Counted from the first letter of the stretch, positions 7,484-16,021 are shown. The stretch: DNA of 64,000 nucleotides from CAYJAY01 sp964370715 (GCA_964370715.1 CAYJKJ010000010.1:32727-96726), one strand, 5' to 3'. Program-made: numbers and translations. The notes: generated from the sequence alone by a model not told the origin.

Positions 7484-9304
7484 CTATTTTTCGACAATCT
7501 CTTCAACTTTAAATATTTCAAAGTTTTCGCTTTTGCCTTTTAATTTTATGTCGCTTCCGAGCGAACTGAACCGAACACGTCCTTCAAGCGCTGTTGCAAT
7601 TTCAGGGCCAACATAGATGCACCCTGCCGGAGCGTTGCTCTCGAGCCTTGCTGCCGTATTAACGGTGTCCCCTATAGCGGTGTAATCCATTCTTGTTGCA
7701 GACCCTATGTTGCCGACAACCGCCGCACCATAGGTTATCCCTATTCCAAATTGAACCGTTTGGCCATATTTTTGCTCAAGTTGCATTCCTAGATCTTTCG
7801 CACCATCCACCATATCGAGCGCCGCTTTAACCGCCTTGAAAGCGCTGTCTTGTTGTTTAATCGGAGCGCCCCAAAACGCCATTGTGCAATCCCCTACATA
7901 TTTATCGAGCGTTCCCTCGTTTTCAAATATGCATCTGCTTGTCAACGTTAAGTATTGATTAACAATCTCAACAACATCGGAGGGGGGAAGCTTTTCCGAC
8001 ATCGTTGTGAACCCTCTTATATCGACAAAAAGCACCGCAATATCGACTAGCCTTCCGCCAAGTTCCATCGCTTTTGGGTCGCCGTTCAAAAGTTCCGACA
8101 CGATTTCAGGCGCAACATATCGGCTGAATGTTTTTGTTACACGTCTTTTTTCTACCGCCGCCCTTGCATAGTTTATCGCAACCGAAGTTAAATAACCTAT
8201 TGTTGAAGCGAGCGGAATGTTAACGGCTTGTATAACATAACCGGCATCATAAGCCATTGTGCACAAAACAACCCAACCTATCGAAGTAGCAAGCCACATA
8301 ACGGTAGCCGAAACAAACTTTCTATCATAAAACCAAAGGCTTAATAAAAACATCGCAACAAACGTTAGCACCGTTTGAGGAAACTGCAACAGCTCTGTTT
8401 TGAGTTCCCCCTCAAGTAGTGCCGCTATAAGATTTGCTTGGTATTCAACGCCAAACATCTTGACCGCATGGTCGATAGAAGTTGTGTATTCATCGTACAT
8501 TCCTTGAGCATACGGGCCTATTAACACTATCTTTCCGGCAAATAAATCGGGGTCTAGCTCTTTATCAAAAAGCTGTGTAACAGAATATCCATCATCAAAA
8601 CCAAACGGCAATGATTGAAACGGAACATACCAGCGGTAACGGCTGTCGGTAGTAGGAACCGACGAAGCCTCTTGATTATGAAACTCTTGATACTTTTCAT
8701 ATATCGTTTTGTTAAACGACGGCACCAACGTTCCATCTTGAAGTTCAATTTGCCAAACGGCATGACGCATAATTCCGTCTTGGTCGATCATGGCGTTAAC
8801 ATGACCCAAATCGACCTGTTCAAGCAAGCTGTCATACGGCTGTTCATACACTATAACCGAATAAGTGTCTGTGTAGAAATCTCCGTTTTCTTCAACTATA
8901 ACCTGTGTTCCAAAAGTTGCCGACGTAGCCGCAACAACGTTGTCATGCTCTCCGGCGACATCCGCCAAACGCTCGTCCGCATTCGCATCGTCGCTTTCAC
9001 CAACAAACAATGTGTCTAACCCAATAACAGCCGGCCGTTTTTTGGGGTCTTGATTAAGATATTCTATCGCTTGTGCAACAACATCCCTAGACCAAGGCAT
9101 AGTTCCAAAACGTTCCTCTGCCTTTTCATCCATCCCGATTATTATAATTTCGGAATTTGCCGGTTTGGGGCTTTGATAAAGCGCATCCGATATCGTGTTT
9201 GATGCTGTTAAAAACAGGTCGGTGCTTATAACTGCCACAAGCAAAATTGAGGATATCGTTGCGGTTATAATCATATTTCTAGTAGTTTTTTTATCTTTAA
9301 ACAA
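7484..9304 (-). CDS. CHASE2-domain class III adenylate/guanylate cyclase
   Basis: A 606-aa membrane cyclase making cAMP (or cGMP). Helix 1 is at about 10-32. The external CHASE2 sensor covers about 35-300 (SEIIIIGMDEKAEERFG, KIVLIGPYAQGMYDEYTTS). Three helices follow at about 305-385, then the catalytic domain from about 415. Metal-binding Asp428 (VDIRGFT) and Asp472 (GDCTMAFWGAP), Lys468, the DYTAIGDTVNTAARLE segment with Asp540, and Asn549 and Arg553 of the transition-state pair are all present, so it should be active. Lys468 with Asp540/Thr542 favours ATP. It starts at TTG with AAAGGA six bases upstream. It sits between the HD-GYP and FecR genes. Confidence 0.93.
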   Translation of the reverse strand: MFKDKKTTRNMIITATISSILLVAVISTDLFLTASNTISDALYQSPKPANSEIIIIGMDEKAEERFGTMPWSRDVVAQAIEYLNQDPKKRPAVIGLDTLFVGESDDANADERLADVAGEHDNVVAATSATFGTQVIVEENGDFYTDTYSVIVYEQPYDSLLEQVDLGHVNAMIDQDGIMRHAVWQIELQDGTLVPSFNKTIYEKYQEFHNQEASSVPTTDSRYRWYVPFQSLPFGFDDGYSVTQLFDKELDPDLFAGKIVLIGPYAQGMYDEYTTSIDHAVKMFGVEYQANLIAALLEGELKTELLQFPQTVLTFVAMFLLSLWFYDRKFVSATVMWLATSIGWVVLCTMAYDAGYVIQAVNIPLASTIGYLTSVAINYARAAVEKRRVTKTFSRYVAPEIVSELLNGDPKAMELGGRLVDIAVLFVDIRGFTTMSEKLPPSDVVEIVNQYLTLTSRCIFENEGTLDKYVGDCTMAFWGAPIKQQDSAFKAVKAALDMVDGAKDLGMQLEQKYGQTVQFGIGITYGAAVVGNIGSATRMDYTAIGDTVNTAARLESNAPAGCIYVGPEIATALEGRVRFSSLGSDIKLKGKSENFEIFKVEEIVEK

Positions 9305-9340
9305 ATTTTTTCCTTTCGCTTTTAAACAGTTTATCCCATA

Positions 9341-9372
9341 GATGTAGGAGGGCTTTTATACCCTCCTTCATC
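9341..9372 (-). other. Intercistronic hairpin between HD-GYP and cyclase genes
   Basis: GATGAAGGAGGG pairs with CCCTCCTACATC (one mismatch) in the 113-base gap before the cyclase start. There is no U-tract, so it is more likely an RNA processing or stability element than a terminator. Confidence 0.5.
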
Positions 9373-9417
9373 TAATTATTTCAAATTAACCACTTTTCGA
9401 AAAACAAGAAATCAGTT

Positions 9418-10914
9418 TTAATTAAAAACATCTTGCATAATATTTTTAGCTTTAATCTTTTCTCTGTCCTCGTCGTTTAATTCCCAAGCTTTACTTTGGA
9501 AAAAGAGTTCAAAAACCTGTTTATCCAGTTTATTTTCTTCGATCATTTCCCGCATTATAGCAAATGATTTTTCCAAAGAAAACGGCTTTTTATAGGGTCT
9601 GTCATGTGAAGTTAACCCATCGAATATATCTAGAATTGTAAGCAACCTAGCTTCGACATCTATGTTTTCGGCATCCAGCTTTTTGGGGTATCCCGAGCCA
9701 TCAAGCAATTCATGATGTTTCGATGCCCAACGAGGGACTTTCGCATATTCCCCCCAAAAGCTCATCTTGCTTAGTATCTTTTCGGTTAACAAAACGTGTT
9801 CTTGCATAACGGAGAACTCTTTTTTAGTCAACGTGCCTTTTCTTATTGAAAGTGCATCGATATCATCCTGTTTAAACCAAAGCTTTTTGTTTCCGTTTCT
9901 TGTGTTAAACGTTTTGCAAGAAAGCTTTTGAACCTTTTTATAGTTTTGATCGTCAAGATATTCCATAACGTTGACTTTGGCGATAAACTCCCTTATTTGT
10001 TCAACCTCTTTAAGAAGTTCGGTTGGGTCATAGCCTTTGCGAAGGGCGTTGACTTCCTCCGAAAGCGAGATATAATCAAGCCTTGCCATAACTTCATCAT
10101 ACCTAAAATCTAATCTGGTAGACTTGTTCATAATCTCGAGCGGAGTTATGAGCTTTCCGATATCATGTAGCCAAATGCTCAAAATGAAAAGGCGTTCATC
10201 GAGCTCTGAAAATTTCCATTCTACCTCTTTATTGCTGTTTAACCAAGCAATAAACTTTTGGGCATAAGCCGCCATATTGTGGGTGTGGGTAACGTTATAT
10301 GGCGAGCGCAGATGAATAGCCGCAGAAATTGTTCGAACAATGGATTCCATCAAATCTTCAACCTGCATGATATAGTTCATGTTGGTTATACAGATAGCCG
10401 CTTGAGCAGCGAGCGCACGAACCACTACTTTTGAAGTGGATTTAAAGGAAATTATCTCGCCGTCTTTGTTTTGAGCATTTATTAGCTGCATAACCCCTAT
10501 GACTTCGCCATGGTTGTTTTCCATTGGAACTACCATCATAGATTTTGTCTTATACCCAATCATGGCATCATAACGAATCGGACCTTCAAAATTAAAAATA
10601 TCGCTGTCGTATACATCGGGGATATTAATAAGCCGTCCTTCGATAGCGGAATATGCGCAAACGTTGCTTCTTTCAAGCGGAACAGGGGGAAGTTCAATTT
10701 CTTCCCTTGCTCCTCCTTTGATAACGTTTTGTGATTTTGTAATCATAACTTTAAAAGCCAGCGCATTGTCTTGCTTAATATAAAGCGTTCCACCGTCACA
10801 GTTGGTGAGCTCCATCGCCGCTACTAGAATACGCTCGAGCAAAACATCCCTATTTTTCTCAGCAGCCAAAGCGATGCTGATTTCAAGAAGTTGTTCAAGA
10901 TAGTTTTGTGTCAT
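9418..10914 (-). CDS. GAF-HD-GYP phosphodiesterase
   Basis: A 498-aa cytoplasmic protein. A GAF sensor domain occupies residues about 10-180 (LTNCDGGTLYI; VMQLINAQN). An HD-GYP domain follows at about 195-480, with His250-Asp251 (LHDIGK), KHHELLDGSGYP at 399-410 and IFDGLTSHDRPYK. HD-GYP proteins hydrolyse cyclic di-GMP, or related cyclic dinucleotides, with two or three metals; a 60-residue insert between HD and GYP makes the exact substrate less certain. The start codon overlaps the stop of the metallo-hydrolase gene (ATGA), and GGTGA lies upstream, so translation is probably coupled. The GAF domain could bind the cyclic nucleotide made by the neighbouring cyclase; that is inference. Confidence 0.9.
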   Translation of the reverse strand: MTQNYLEQLLEISIALAAEKNRDVLLERILVAAMELTNCDGGTLYIKQDNALAFKVMITKSQNVIKGGAREEIELPPVPLERSNVCAYSAIEGRLINIPDVYDSDIFNFEGPIRYDAMIGYKTKSMMVVPMENNHGEVIGVMQLINAQNKDGEIISFKSTSKVVVRALAAQAAICITNMNYIMQVEDLMESIVRTISAAIHLRSPYNVTHTHNMAAYAQKFIAWLNSNKEVEWKFSELDERLFILSIWLHDIGKLITPLEIMNKSTRLDFRYDEVMARLDYISLSEEVNALRKGYDPTELLKEVEQIREFIAKVNVMEYLDDQNYKKVQKLSCKTFNTRNGNKKLWFKQDDIDALSIRKGTLTKKEFSVMQEHVLLTEKILSKMSFWGEYAKVPRWASKHHELLDGSGYPKKLDAENIDVEARLLTILDIFDGLTSHDRPYKKPFSLEKSFAIMREMIEENKLDKQVFELFFQSKAWELNDEDREKIKAKNIMQDVFN

Positions 10915-11717
10915 AGATATATCACCATTCCCTCCTTCGCAAGACATCCAAAAGGCGAAATTTCAGTTATTTTTTGTTGAACTTCATCAAGTAAATCGTC
11001 GTTGCTTTTTGGGTCGTGGTGGAAAACCGCAAACTGTTTGCAACCGATTTTTAGCGCAGTGTCCACCGCTATATCCCACCTTGTGTGTCCAAATCCTTTT
11101 TTGTTTTGATATTCTTGTTCTGAATACTGCCCATCGCATATAAATAATGTGCAATCGCTTGCAAATTCTATAAACTGTTCGCTTGCTTGTTGTTCTATCT
11201 CGTTATCCGTTGCATAAACTATGCTTAAATCGTTATAGTCTAATCGATACATAAGGCACCCGCCGGGATGTTTTGCGTCGATAGTCGACACCTTAACATC
11301 CCCTATATAGAACTCACGTTTCGCTGTATGGCAGTTTATTTTAGCAAAAAACGCCTCAAACCCAACCGGCCACAAAGGCGGACTCATAAGGCAGTTTATC
11401 TGTTGTTGAATGTCTAGCCCATCTCGTTTTGCGCCATAGATGTCTATATTCATGCTTTCATCATACATAACATCCCAAAAAGGAAGCCCCGTTATATGGT
11501 CTATGTGGGTGTGGGAAAAGAGAACGTTAACATTTTTGCTGTTTTCTAAAAGGTCTTTTGATAGGTTGATTAACCCGCTACCGGCATCAAACAAAAACAA
11601 CTGTTTTCCAAGCGACACAAAAACGCAAGAGGTGTCGCCGCCATATTTTCTGTATTTAATACCTGCCATAGGCCTAGAGCCTCTAGCGCCCAAAAATTTT
11701 ATAAATGTTTCAGCCAT
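10911..11717 (-). CDS. Metallo-beta-lactamase-fold hydrolase (PhnP/cyclic phosphodiesterase-like)
   Basis: A 268-aa cytoplasmic hydrolase of the MBL fold. The metal motif HTHIDH is at residues 69-74, with further ligands in the DAKHPGG and FAVFHHDP segments and Asp in YATDNE. The N-terminal GARGSRPMAG and YGGDTSCVF resemble the PhnP and cyclic-nucleotide phosphodiesterase branch rather than beta-lactamases. Being first in an operon with HD-GYP and cyclase genes, it may hydrolyse a cyclic nucleotide, but the substrate cannot be read from the sequence. A GAF-HD-GYP gene overlaps its stop by four bases. Confidence 0.82.
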   Translation of the reverse strand: MAETFIKFLGARGSRPMAGIKYRKYGGDTSCVFVSLGKQLFLFDAGSGLINLSKDLLENSKNVNVLFSHTHIDHITGLPFWDVMYDESMNIDIYGAKRDGLDIQQQINCLMSPPLWPVGFEAFFAKINCHTAKREFYIGDVKVSTIDAKHPGGCLMYRLDYNDLSIVYATDNEIEQQASEQFIEFASDCTLFICDGQYSEQEYQNKKGFGHTRWDIAVDTALKIGCKQFAVFHHDPKSNDDLLDEVQQKITEISPFGCLAKEGMVIYL

Positions 11718-11913
11718 TAAATAATCCTAATCTATTTTATTGAAACAAAATAGTTAATATCATATATACAATATCACTTTATTTTAATTAAATTAATTCT
11801 ATCATGTTATCAAAACTTTGTCGATATTTCTTTTGTGTTTTTAAGAAAAAGTTGCTTTTTTCATAATTATGGCAAAAAGAGTTTGTTTTTCAATGTAGAT
11901 TGCTAAAAAAACA

Positions 11914-11943
11914 TTGATATATCGTTTCAATTTATGTTAAAAT
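11914..11943 (+). promoter_or_regulatory. Promoter of the small membrane protein gene at 12096
   Basis: TTGATA, 18-bp spacer, TAAAAT on the plus strand, followed by an unusually repetitive 5' leader. The remaining 11718-11913 sequence is AT-rich, and I see no gene in it. Confidence 0.5.
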
Positions 11944-11991
11944 ACAAATAATGCGGATTTAAGACACCAAACTTCGGGAATTTGCGATTTA

Positions 11992-12075
11992 TATTAACCT
12001 ATGGTTATATTAACCTATGGTTATATGTTGCCTACGGTTATATGTAGCCTACGGCTATATGTTGCCTTTGGCTTA
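11992..12075 (+). repeat. Five tandem 16-18-bp mini-hairpin units in a 5' leader
   Basis: Two exact units TATTAACCTATGGTTA are followed by three variants (TATGTTGCCTACGGTTA, TATGTAGCCTACGGCTA, TATGTTGCCTTTGGCTTA). Every unit can fold into a tiny hairpin (AACC-tat-GGTT, TAGCC-tac-GGCTA), with compensating changes between units. The array ends about 20 bases before the start codon at 12096. Confidence 0.8.
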
Positions 12076-12095
12076 AATTAATGGAGGAATTAAAA

Positions 12096-12425
12096 ATGTT
12101 CACTTATGTATTGTTAGGTCTCGTTGCATACTACATCTACACAAATGTTATGGCATTAGTTAACCATCAAGGCCCTTGGGAATTGGTTCAATGGGTTATG
12201 CTTTTAATGACTGTTGCGTTTGTAGTTGTTTTTGTCATTTTGGCAAGAAGAGCTATTGCCCAAAACAAACAACAAAAACAAGAAAAGATAGAGGCAGAAA
12301 AAAGAGCTTCGCAATCTCTCGAAGAATCTGAACCTATCGAAGCGGAACTTGTAGACGAGCAAGACGGCGAGCAACAGGACGATCAACAGCCTGTTGAAAA
12401 AAAATTAAGCAAATACGATGAGTAG
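12096..12425 (+). CDS. Small two-helix membrane protein of unknown function
   Basis: A 109-aa protein, not recognised. Two transmembrane helices (about 3-24 and 33-55) are followed by a charged, Gln/Glu-rich cytoplasmic tail of about 50 residues (IEAELVDEQDGEQQDDQQ). The start at 12096 is preferred over the in-frame ATG at 12081 because GGAGG at 12083-12087 lies between the two, eight bases from the later ATG. The gene has its own promoter, an odd tandem-hairpin leader and a terminator, so it stands alone. No domain can be named. Confidence 0.7.
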   Translation: MFTYVLLGLVAYYIYTNVMALVNHQGPWELVQWVMLLMTVAFVVVFVILARRAIAQNKQQKQEKIEAEKRASQSLEESEPIEAELVDEQDGEQQDDQQPVEKKLSKYDE

Positions 12426-12476
12426 TCAACGTTAGAAAACCCGGCTAAAAATCAATACCCTAAAAACAGAATAATA

Positions 12477-12516
12477 AAACCTTTCTTGGGCAAACTTGCT
12501 TTAAGGAAGGTTTTTT
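12477..12516 (+). terminator. Terminator after the small membrane protein gene
   Basis: AAACCTTTCTT pairs with AAGGAAGGTTT, followed by TTT on the plus strand. Confidence 0.75.
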
Positions 12517-12618
12517 GTTTGTGAAAAATAAAAAAAGCACCCACAAACGATGTGCTGCAAACTGAAAGTCTGCCGTATTTAATGAAATTTTGCACGAGAA
12601 AGGAGCATCGTAATATTT

Positions 12619-12816
12619 ATGACATATTATGAATTTAAAGATCAAGAATTTCACATCGATATCAACAAAACCGAAAAAGCAGAACAGGTTGTTCCGTTTA
12701 TGCCTTCGCCTACAGGGGATATCGTTATCAACCGAAAAGGTCAAAAGGTTTTCAAATCTGCAAACAGTTTCGAGGTAGAACGTCTGCGAGACTGGTCTTT
12801 AGAAAACAGGTTGTAG
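12619..12816 (+). CDS. Small hypothetical protein
   Basis: A 65-aa soluble protein, not recognised. It begins MTYYEFKDQEFHIDINKTEK and has mixed charge with no helix-turn-helix, metal motif or membrane segment. AGGAGC lies about 12 bases upstream, a rather long spacing. A very strong terminator follows the stop immediately, which supports a real short transcript. Its context is two other orphan genes and a set of repeats; no function can be inferred. Confidence 0.6.
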   Translation: MTYYEFKDQEFHIDINKTEKAEQVVPFMPSPTGDIVINRKGQKVFKSANSFEVERLRDWSLENRL

Positions 12817-12865
12817 CAAAAACAAAACCACAGGGTAAAAAGCTTATCCTGTGGTTTTGTTTTTG
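12817..12865 (+). terminator. Strong terminator after the 65-aa gene
   Basis: A perfect 18-bp stem: CAAAAACAAAACCACAGG pairs with CCTGTGGTTTTGTTTTTG. The T-rich arm doubles as the U-tract. It starts one base after the stop codon. Confidence 0.88.
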
Positions 12866-12893
12866 TATCAAAATATATAATATGAGCATAATA

Positions 12894-12993
12894 TAAATAA
12901 TCTCCGCCCATAGGGCGGAGATATTGGAAATACTGCTTGTCGTGCTTCGCTCGCCATTTTGCACCGTTGGTGCAAAAATCGCAGTATTTCTAA
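12894..12993. repeat. Inverted repeat copy E1
   Basis: About 100 bp: an AATAATCTCCGCC/GGCGGAGATATT hairpin joined to a core whose ends GAAATACTGC and GCAGTATTTC also pair, with TTTTGCACC/GGTGCAAAA inside. Its reverse complement recurs at 13662-13763 with about 85-90% identity. A further CTCCGC/GCGGAG hairpin stands at 13017-13033. Confidence 0.85.
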
Positions 12994-13053
12994 AACCTGA
13001 GTCTTTGATCTAAAATCTCCGCTTTCGGCGGAGATTATTGAAAGGGGTACAAC

Positions 13054-13548
13054 ATGAAAAAGATATTAATCATAATAAGTTTAGCAATAGCGACAGCTTC
13101 TTTGTTGCTGGTTACTTTAGGAGAGATAGACGAGATAACATTTTTTTCGATAATTGTTATCCTGTTTGTTGTAGTTGCAGTAACATTTATCGATAACAAG
13201 CCGTTTAATCTTAACGAGATATTTGACGATGCTCAACATAAAAAGCCCATTCCCGATATAAAACTTCCAAAACAAACTGTTTGGGCAAACTTCGAAACCC
13301 ATGACAACCTTCTAATAGAGACCGCCCGAATTTCGTATATAATAGCAAGAAAAACAATTATTGATGACAAACAACGATTAGTCCTGCCCTCTATTCTCCA
13401 CGCCCAAACCATCATGAAAACCAACAACCTTGGCACCGATAAGCAGATCAAAAGCGCAATAATAACCGTTTTGAAGCTCTATTTCCCAAGCGACTTTGCT
13501 TTGCTCAAAAAAGAGACTAAAGCTTCTTTCCTTGATGCTATCTGCTGA
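13054..13548 (+). CDS. Orphan membrane protein between inverted repeats
   Basis: A 164-aa protein, not recognised. Two hydrophobic helices (about 3-22 and 29-46) are followed by a soluble part of about 115 residues rich in Lys, Ile and Thr. AAGGGG lies six bases before the ATG. It lies between the inverted repeats E1 and E2. The last codons (SFLDAIC) are read through a 25-bp sequence that also occurs inside the palindromic element at 25418-25442, so the native C-terminus may have been replaced by repeat sequence. A terminator follows at 13600. Confidence 0.68.
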   Translation: MKKILIIISLAIATASLLLVTLGEIDEITFFSIIVILFVVVAVTFIDNKPFNLNEIFDDAQHKKPIPDIKLPKQTVWANFETHDNLLIETARISYIIARKTIIDDKQRLVLPSILHAQTIMKTNNLGTDKQIKSAIITVLKLYFPSDFALLKKETKASFLDAIC

Positions 13549-13555
13549 ATTTTCG
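13531..13555. repeat. 25-bp fragment of the 25-kb palindromic element
   Basis: CTTGATGCTATCTGCTGAAT (13531-13550) plus TTTCG is an exact inverted match to 25418-25442. It spans the stop codon of the 164-aa orphan gene. Confidence 0.85.
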
Positions 13556-13599
13556 TTGATTTTCAAATGATGATATTCTATTGTTAACCCACGTGACAA

Positions 13600-13623
13600 A
13601 AAGGGGGGCTTTCGCCCCCCTTT
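13600..13623 (+). terminator. Terminator-like GC hairpin
   Basis: AAAGGGGGGC pairs with GCCCCCCTTT around a TTTC tetraloop, about 50 bases past the orphan gene stop; the tail AATTTATT is only partly T-rich. Confidence 0.75.
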
Positions 13624-13661
13624 AATTTATTGTGTTTTTATATTTAGCTCAAAGCTTTTGG

Positions 13662-13763
13662 TTTTAGAAATACTGCGATTTTTGCGCCCATCGGAGCAAA
13701 ATGGCGAGCGAATCTCGACAAGTAGTATTTCCAATAGCTTCACCGAAGGTGAGGATTATTTTT
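13662..13763. repeat. Inverted repeat copy E2
   Basis: Reverse-complement copy of E1: TAGAAATACTGCGATTTTTG core, GGCGAGCGAA, AGTATTTCC, then a CTTCACC-GAAGGTGAG hairpin flanked by AATA and TTATT. With E1 it brackets a 670-bp segment carrying the orphan membrane gene. It abuts the 3' end of the EF-G-like gene. Confidence 0.85.
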
Positions 13764-13766
13764 TCT

Positions 13767-15848
13767 CTATTCGTCTGATTCTTCAGCTTTAAGTTTCTTC
13801 GCTTCTTCGATAACTTTAGCTTCGTGGGTCGATGGAAGAGCCTCATATTTTAAGAACTCCATCGTGAAACTGCCTCGACCTTGAGTTGAAGAACGCATAT
13901 ATGTTGTGAAATCATGTAGCTCGGATTGCGGAATTTCTGCATCAACAAGTTGCATTCCGGCTTCGTCCGGGTTCATTCCAACAACTCTGCCCCTACGTTT
14001 TGTAACTTCGCCCATTATATCCCCTGTGTTGCTGTCGGGAACAAGAGCTTTAACGCTCATTATAGGTTCAAGCAAAACGGGAGATGCTGTCGCAAGACCG
14101 GCTTTAAACGCAAGGCTTGCCGCCATTTTAAACGCCATTTCGGAACTGTCGACCGGATGGTATGAACCATCAACCAAACGAGCTTTCAAACCAACAACGG
14201 GATAACCCGCCAAAACACCTTTTTTAATGCTGTCTCTAAGGCCTTTTTCAACTGCGGGGAAAAAGTTTTTCGGAACAGCTCCGCCAAAAACTTTATCCTC
14301 GAATATGAGATCTTCGCCCTCTGTATGTGGTTCGAATTCAATCCAAACATCACCAAACTGGCCATGTCCACCCGATTGTTTTTTATGTCTACCTTGAACT
14401 TTAACTTTTTTGCGGATAGTTTCTCTATATGCAACTCTCGGAGCTTCAAGAGCAACTTCAACGCCAAACTTTGATTTTAATTTGCTCACTATAACATCGA
14501 TGTGTTGTTCGCCAAGACCCGAAAGAATCTGTTGAACAGTCTCGCTGTTAACGTGGTATGAAATGGTTCTATCCTCTTCACAAAGTCTTTGGATAGCCCC
14601 CGAAATCTTGCTTTCATCGCCTTTCTTTGTTGGGCGAATCGACATCGAGAAACTCGGAACCGGGAATTCAAGCGGTTTAACTCTAACAACTTTAGAACTA
14701 GCGCAAAGGGTATCCCCTGTTTTTGCTTTGTCTAGCTTTGTTATCGCTCCGATATCCCCTGCTTTAATCTCTTTAACATCCGTTTGCTTTTTACCCTTTA
14801 TGCTCAATAGTTTTCCAAGGCGTTCTTGTTCCCCTGTTGTTGCGTTAACAAACTGACCGTCTGCCGAAAACTTGCCCGAAATAACTTTAATGTATGAAAG
14901 TTTTCCAACAAAAGGATCTGCAACGGTTTTAAAGATAAATCCAACCGCCGGGTCATCGGCGTTGCATTTAATGAAAATCTCTTCACCTTGTTTATCAAAC
15001 GCCAACACACCTTCAGCATCCGCTGCCGATGGCAAAACTTCATTGATAACATGAAGAGCAAGGCCGATGCCTTCGAGCTTTAAAGAGTCTCCGCAAACTA
15101 CAGGCGCTACTGCACAACTGCGGACACCTTCTTTTAGCCCTTTAACAATCTCGTCGTATGTGAAAGGCTCTTCAGCCAAAAACTTTTCGAGAAGTTCTTC
15201 ATCCGATTCGGCGATAGCCTCGATGAATGATTTATAATATTCCGCAATCTGCGGATCATCTTTCGGGAACGGAACCTCGGATTCTTTTCCATCTACATAA
15301 GTAAATGCTTTTGAGGTCATGAGATCTGCATATATCGTTGGTTTCTTTTCCTCTGTCAACGCAACAACAACGGGGCAAACCGCCATTCCGAAATTTTCTT
15401 TTAAATCAGCAAATGTTTTTGCAAAATCAGCGTTTTCCGACGCCATTTTCGAAACATAAAACACTCTTGCCTTTTTCTTTTTGTTTGCTAGTTTGTTTGC
15501 TTTTTGCGCTCCAACAGCAACGCCCGAACGCCCACTAACACATATGATGACCGATTCTGCCGCCATTATGCCTTCATATAATCCGAGTTCAAAATCAAAA
15601 AGACCCGGCGCATCGATAAGGTTAACTTTGCAATTTTTGTATTCGTAAGGAGCTATCGCGGTCGAAATAGACGCTTTTCTTTTAATCTCTTCCGGGTCAA
15701 AGTCGGTCACTGTGTTTCCGTCGGTAACCGAACCCAACCTCTCGGAAAATTTAGTCAAGTGTAATAATGCCTCGACAAACGAGGTCTTACCGCTCGAGCT
15801 GTGCCCCGCAACCATAACGTTGCGGATTTTATCCGGTGTGAAGTCCAT
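13767..15848 (-). CDS. EF-G-like translational GTPase (EF-G paralogue)
   Basis: A 693-aa protein with the five-domain EF-G layout. GTPase motifs are divergent: the P-loop is GHSSSGKT (15-22) instead of GHIDHGKT, G3 is DAPGL (79-83) so the catalytic His of DTPGH is Leu83, and G4 reads SKM (133-135) rather than NKMD. The domain IV segment HGQFGDVWIEFEP and the C-terminal PNSQ-like parts are conserved. It is thus the EF-G-like subfamily common in Firmicutes, not the canonical translocase; its role is not established. A good GGGGGA SD precedes the ATG. Its 3' end abuts repeat E2. Confidence 0.88.
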   Translation of the reverse strand: MDFTPDKIRNVMVAGHSSSGKTSFVEALLHLTKFSERLGSVTDGNTVTDFDPEEIKRKASISTAIAPYEYKNCKVNLIDAPGLFDFELGLYEGIMAAESVIICVSGRSGVAVGAQKANKLANKKKKARVFYVSKMASENADFAKTFADLKENFGMAVCPVVVALTEEKKPTIYADLMTSKAFTYVDGKESEVPFPKDDPQIAEYYKSFIEAIAESDEELLEKFLAEEPFTYDEIVKGLKEGVRSCAVAPVVCGDSLKLEGIGLALHVINEVLPSAADAEGVLAFDKQGEEIFIKCNADDPAVGFIFKTVADPFVGKLSYIKVISGKFSADGQFVNATTGEQERLGKLLSIKGKKQTDVKEIKAGDIGAITKLDKAKTGDTLCASSKVVRVKPLEFPVPSFSMSIRPTKKGDESKISGAIQRLCEEDRTISYHVNSETVQQILSGLGEQHIDVIVSKLKSKFGVEVALEAPRVAYRETIRKKVKVQGRHKKQSGGHGQFGDVWIEFEPHTEGEDLIFEDKVFGGAVPKNFFPAVEKGLRDSIKKGVLAGYPVVGLKARLVDGSYHPVDSSEMAFKMAASLAFKAGLATASPVLLEPIMSVKALVPDSNTGDIMGEVTKRRGRVVGMNPDEAGMQLVDAEIPQSELHDFTTYMRSSTQGRGSFTMEFLKYEALPSTHEAKVIEEAKKLKAEESDE

Positions 15849-16021
15849 AAAAAATTCCCCCTAAGTTTATTTCTGTGCAGATTGCATTAAAAAACAATCA
15901 TTTTACAACCTTAAAGGTAATTTTACCACAAAATCAAAAAATATAAAAGTAATATAATGGCTTTTTTATACTTTAATTAGTATAAATTATTAGACGTTAT
16001 TTGTGCAATTTGCCGAACGGG

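Noticed and set aside
11992..12075. Possible CRISPR array
   Set aside because: The units are contiguous 16-18-bp repeats with no spacers and no cas genes nearby.
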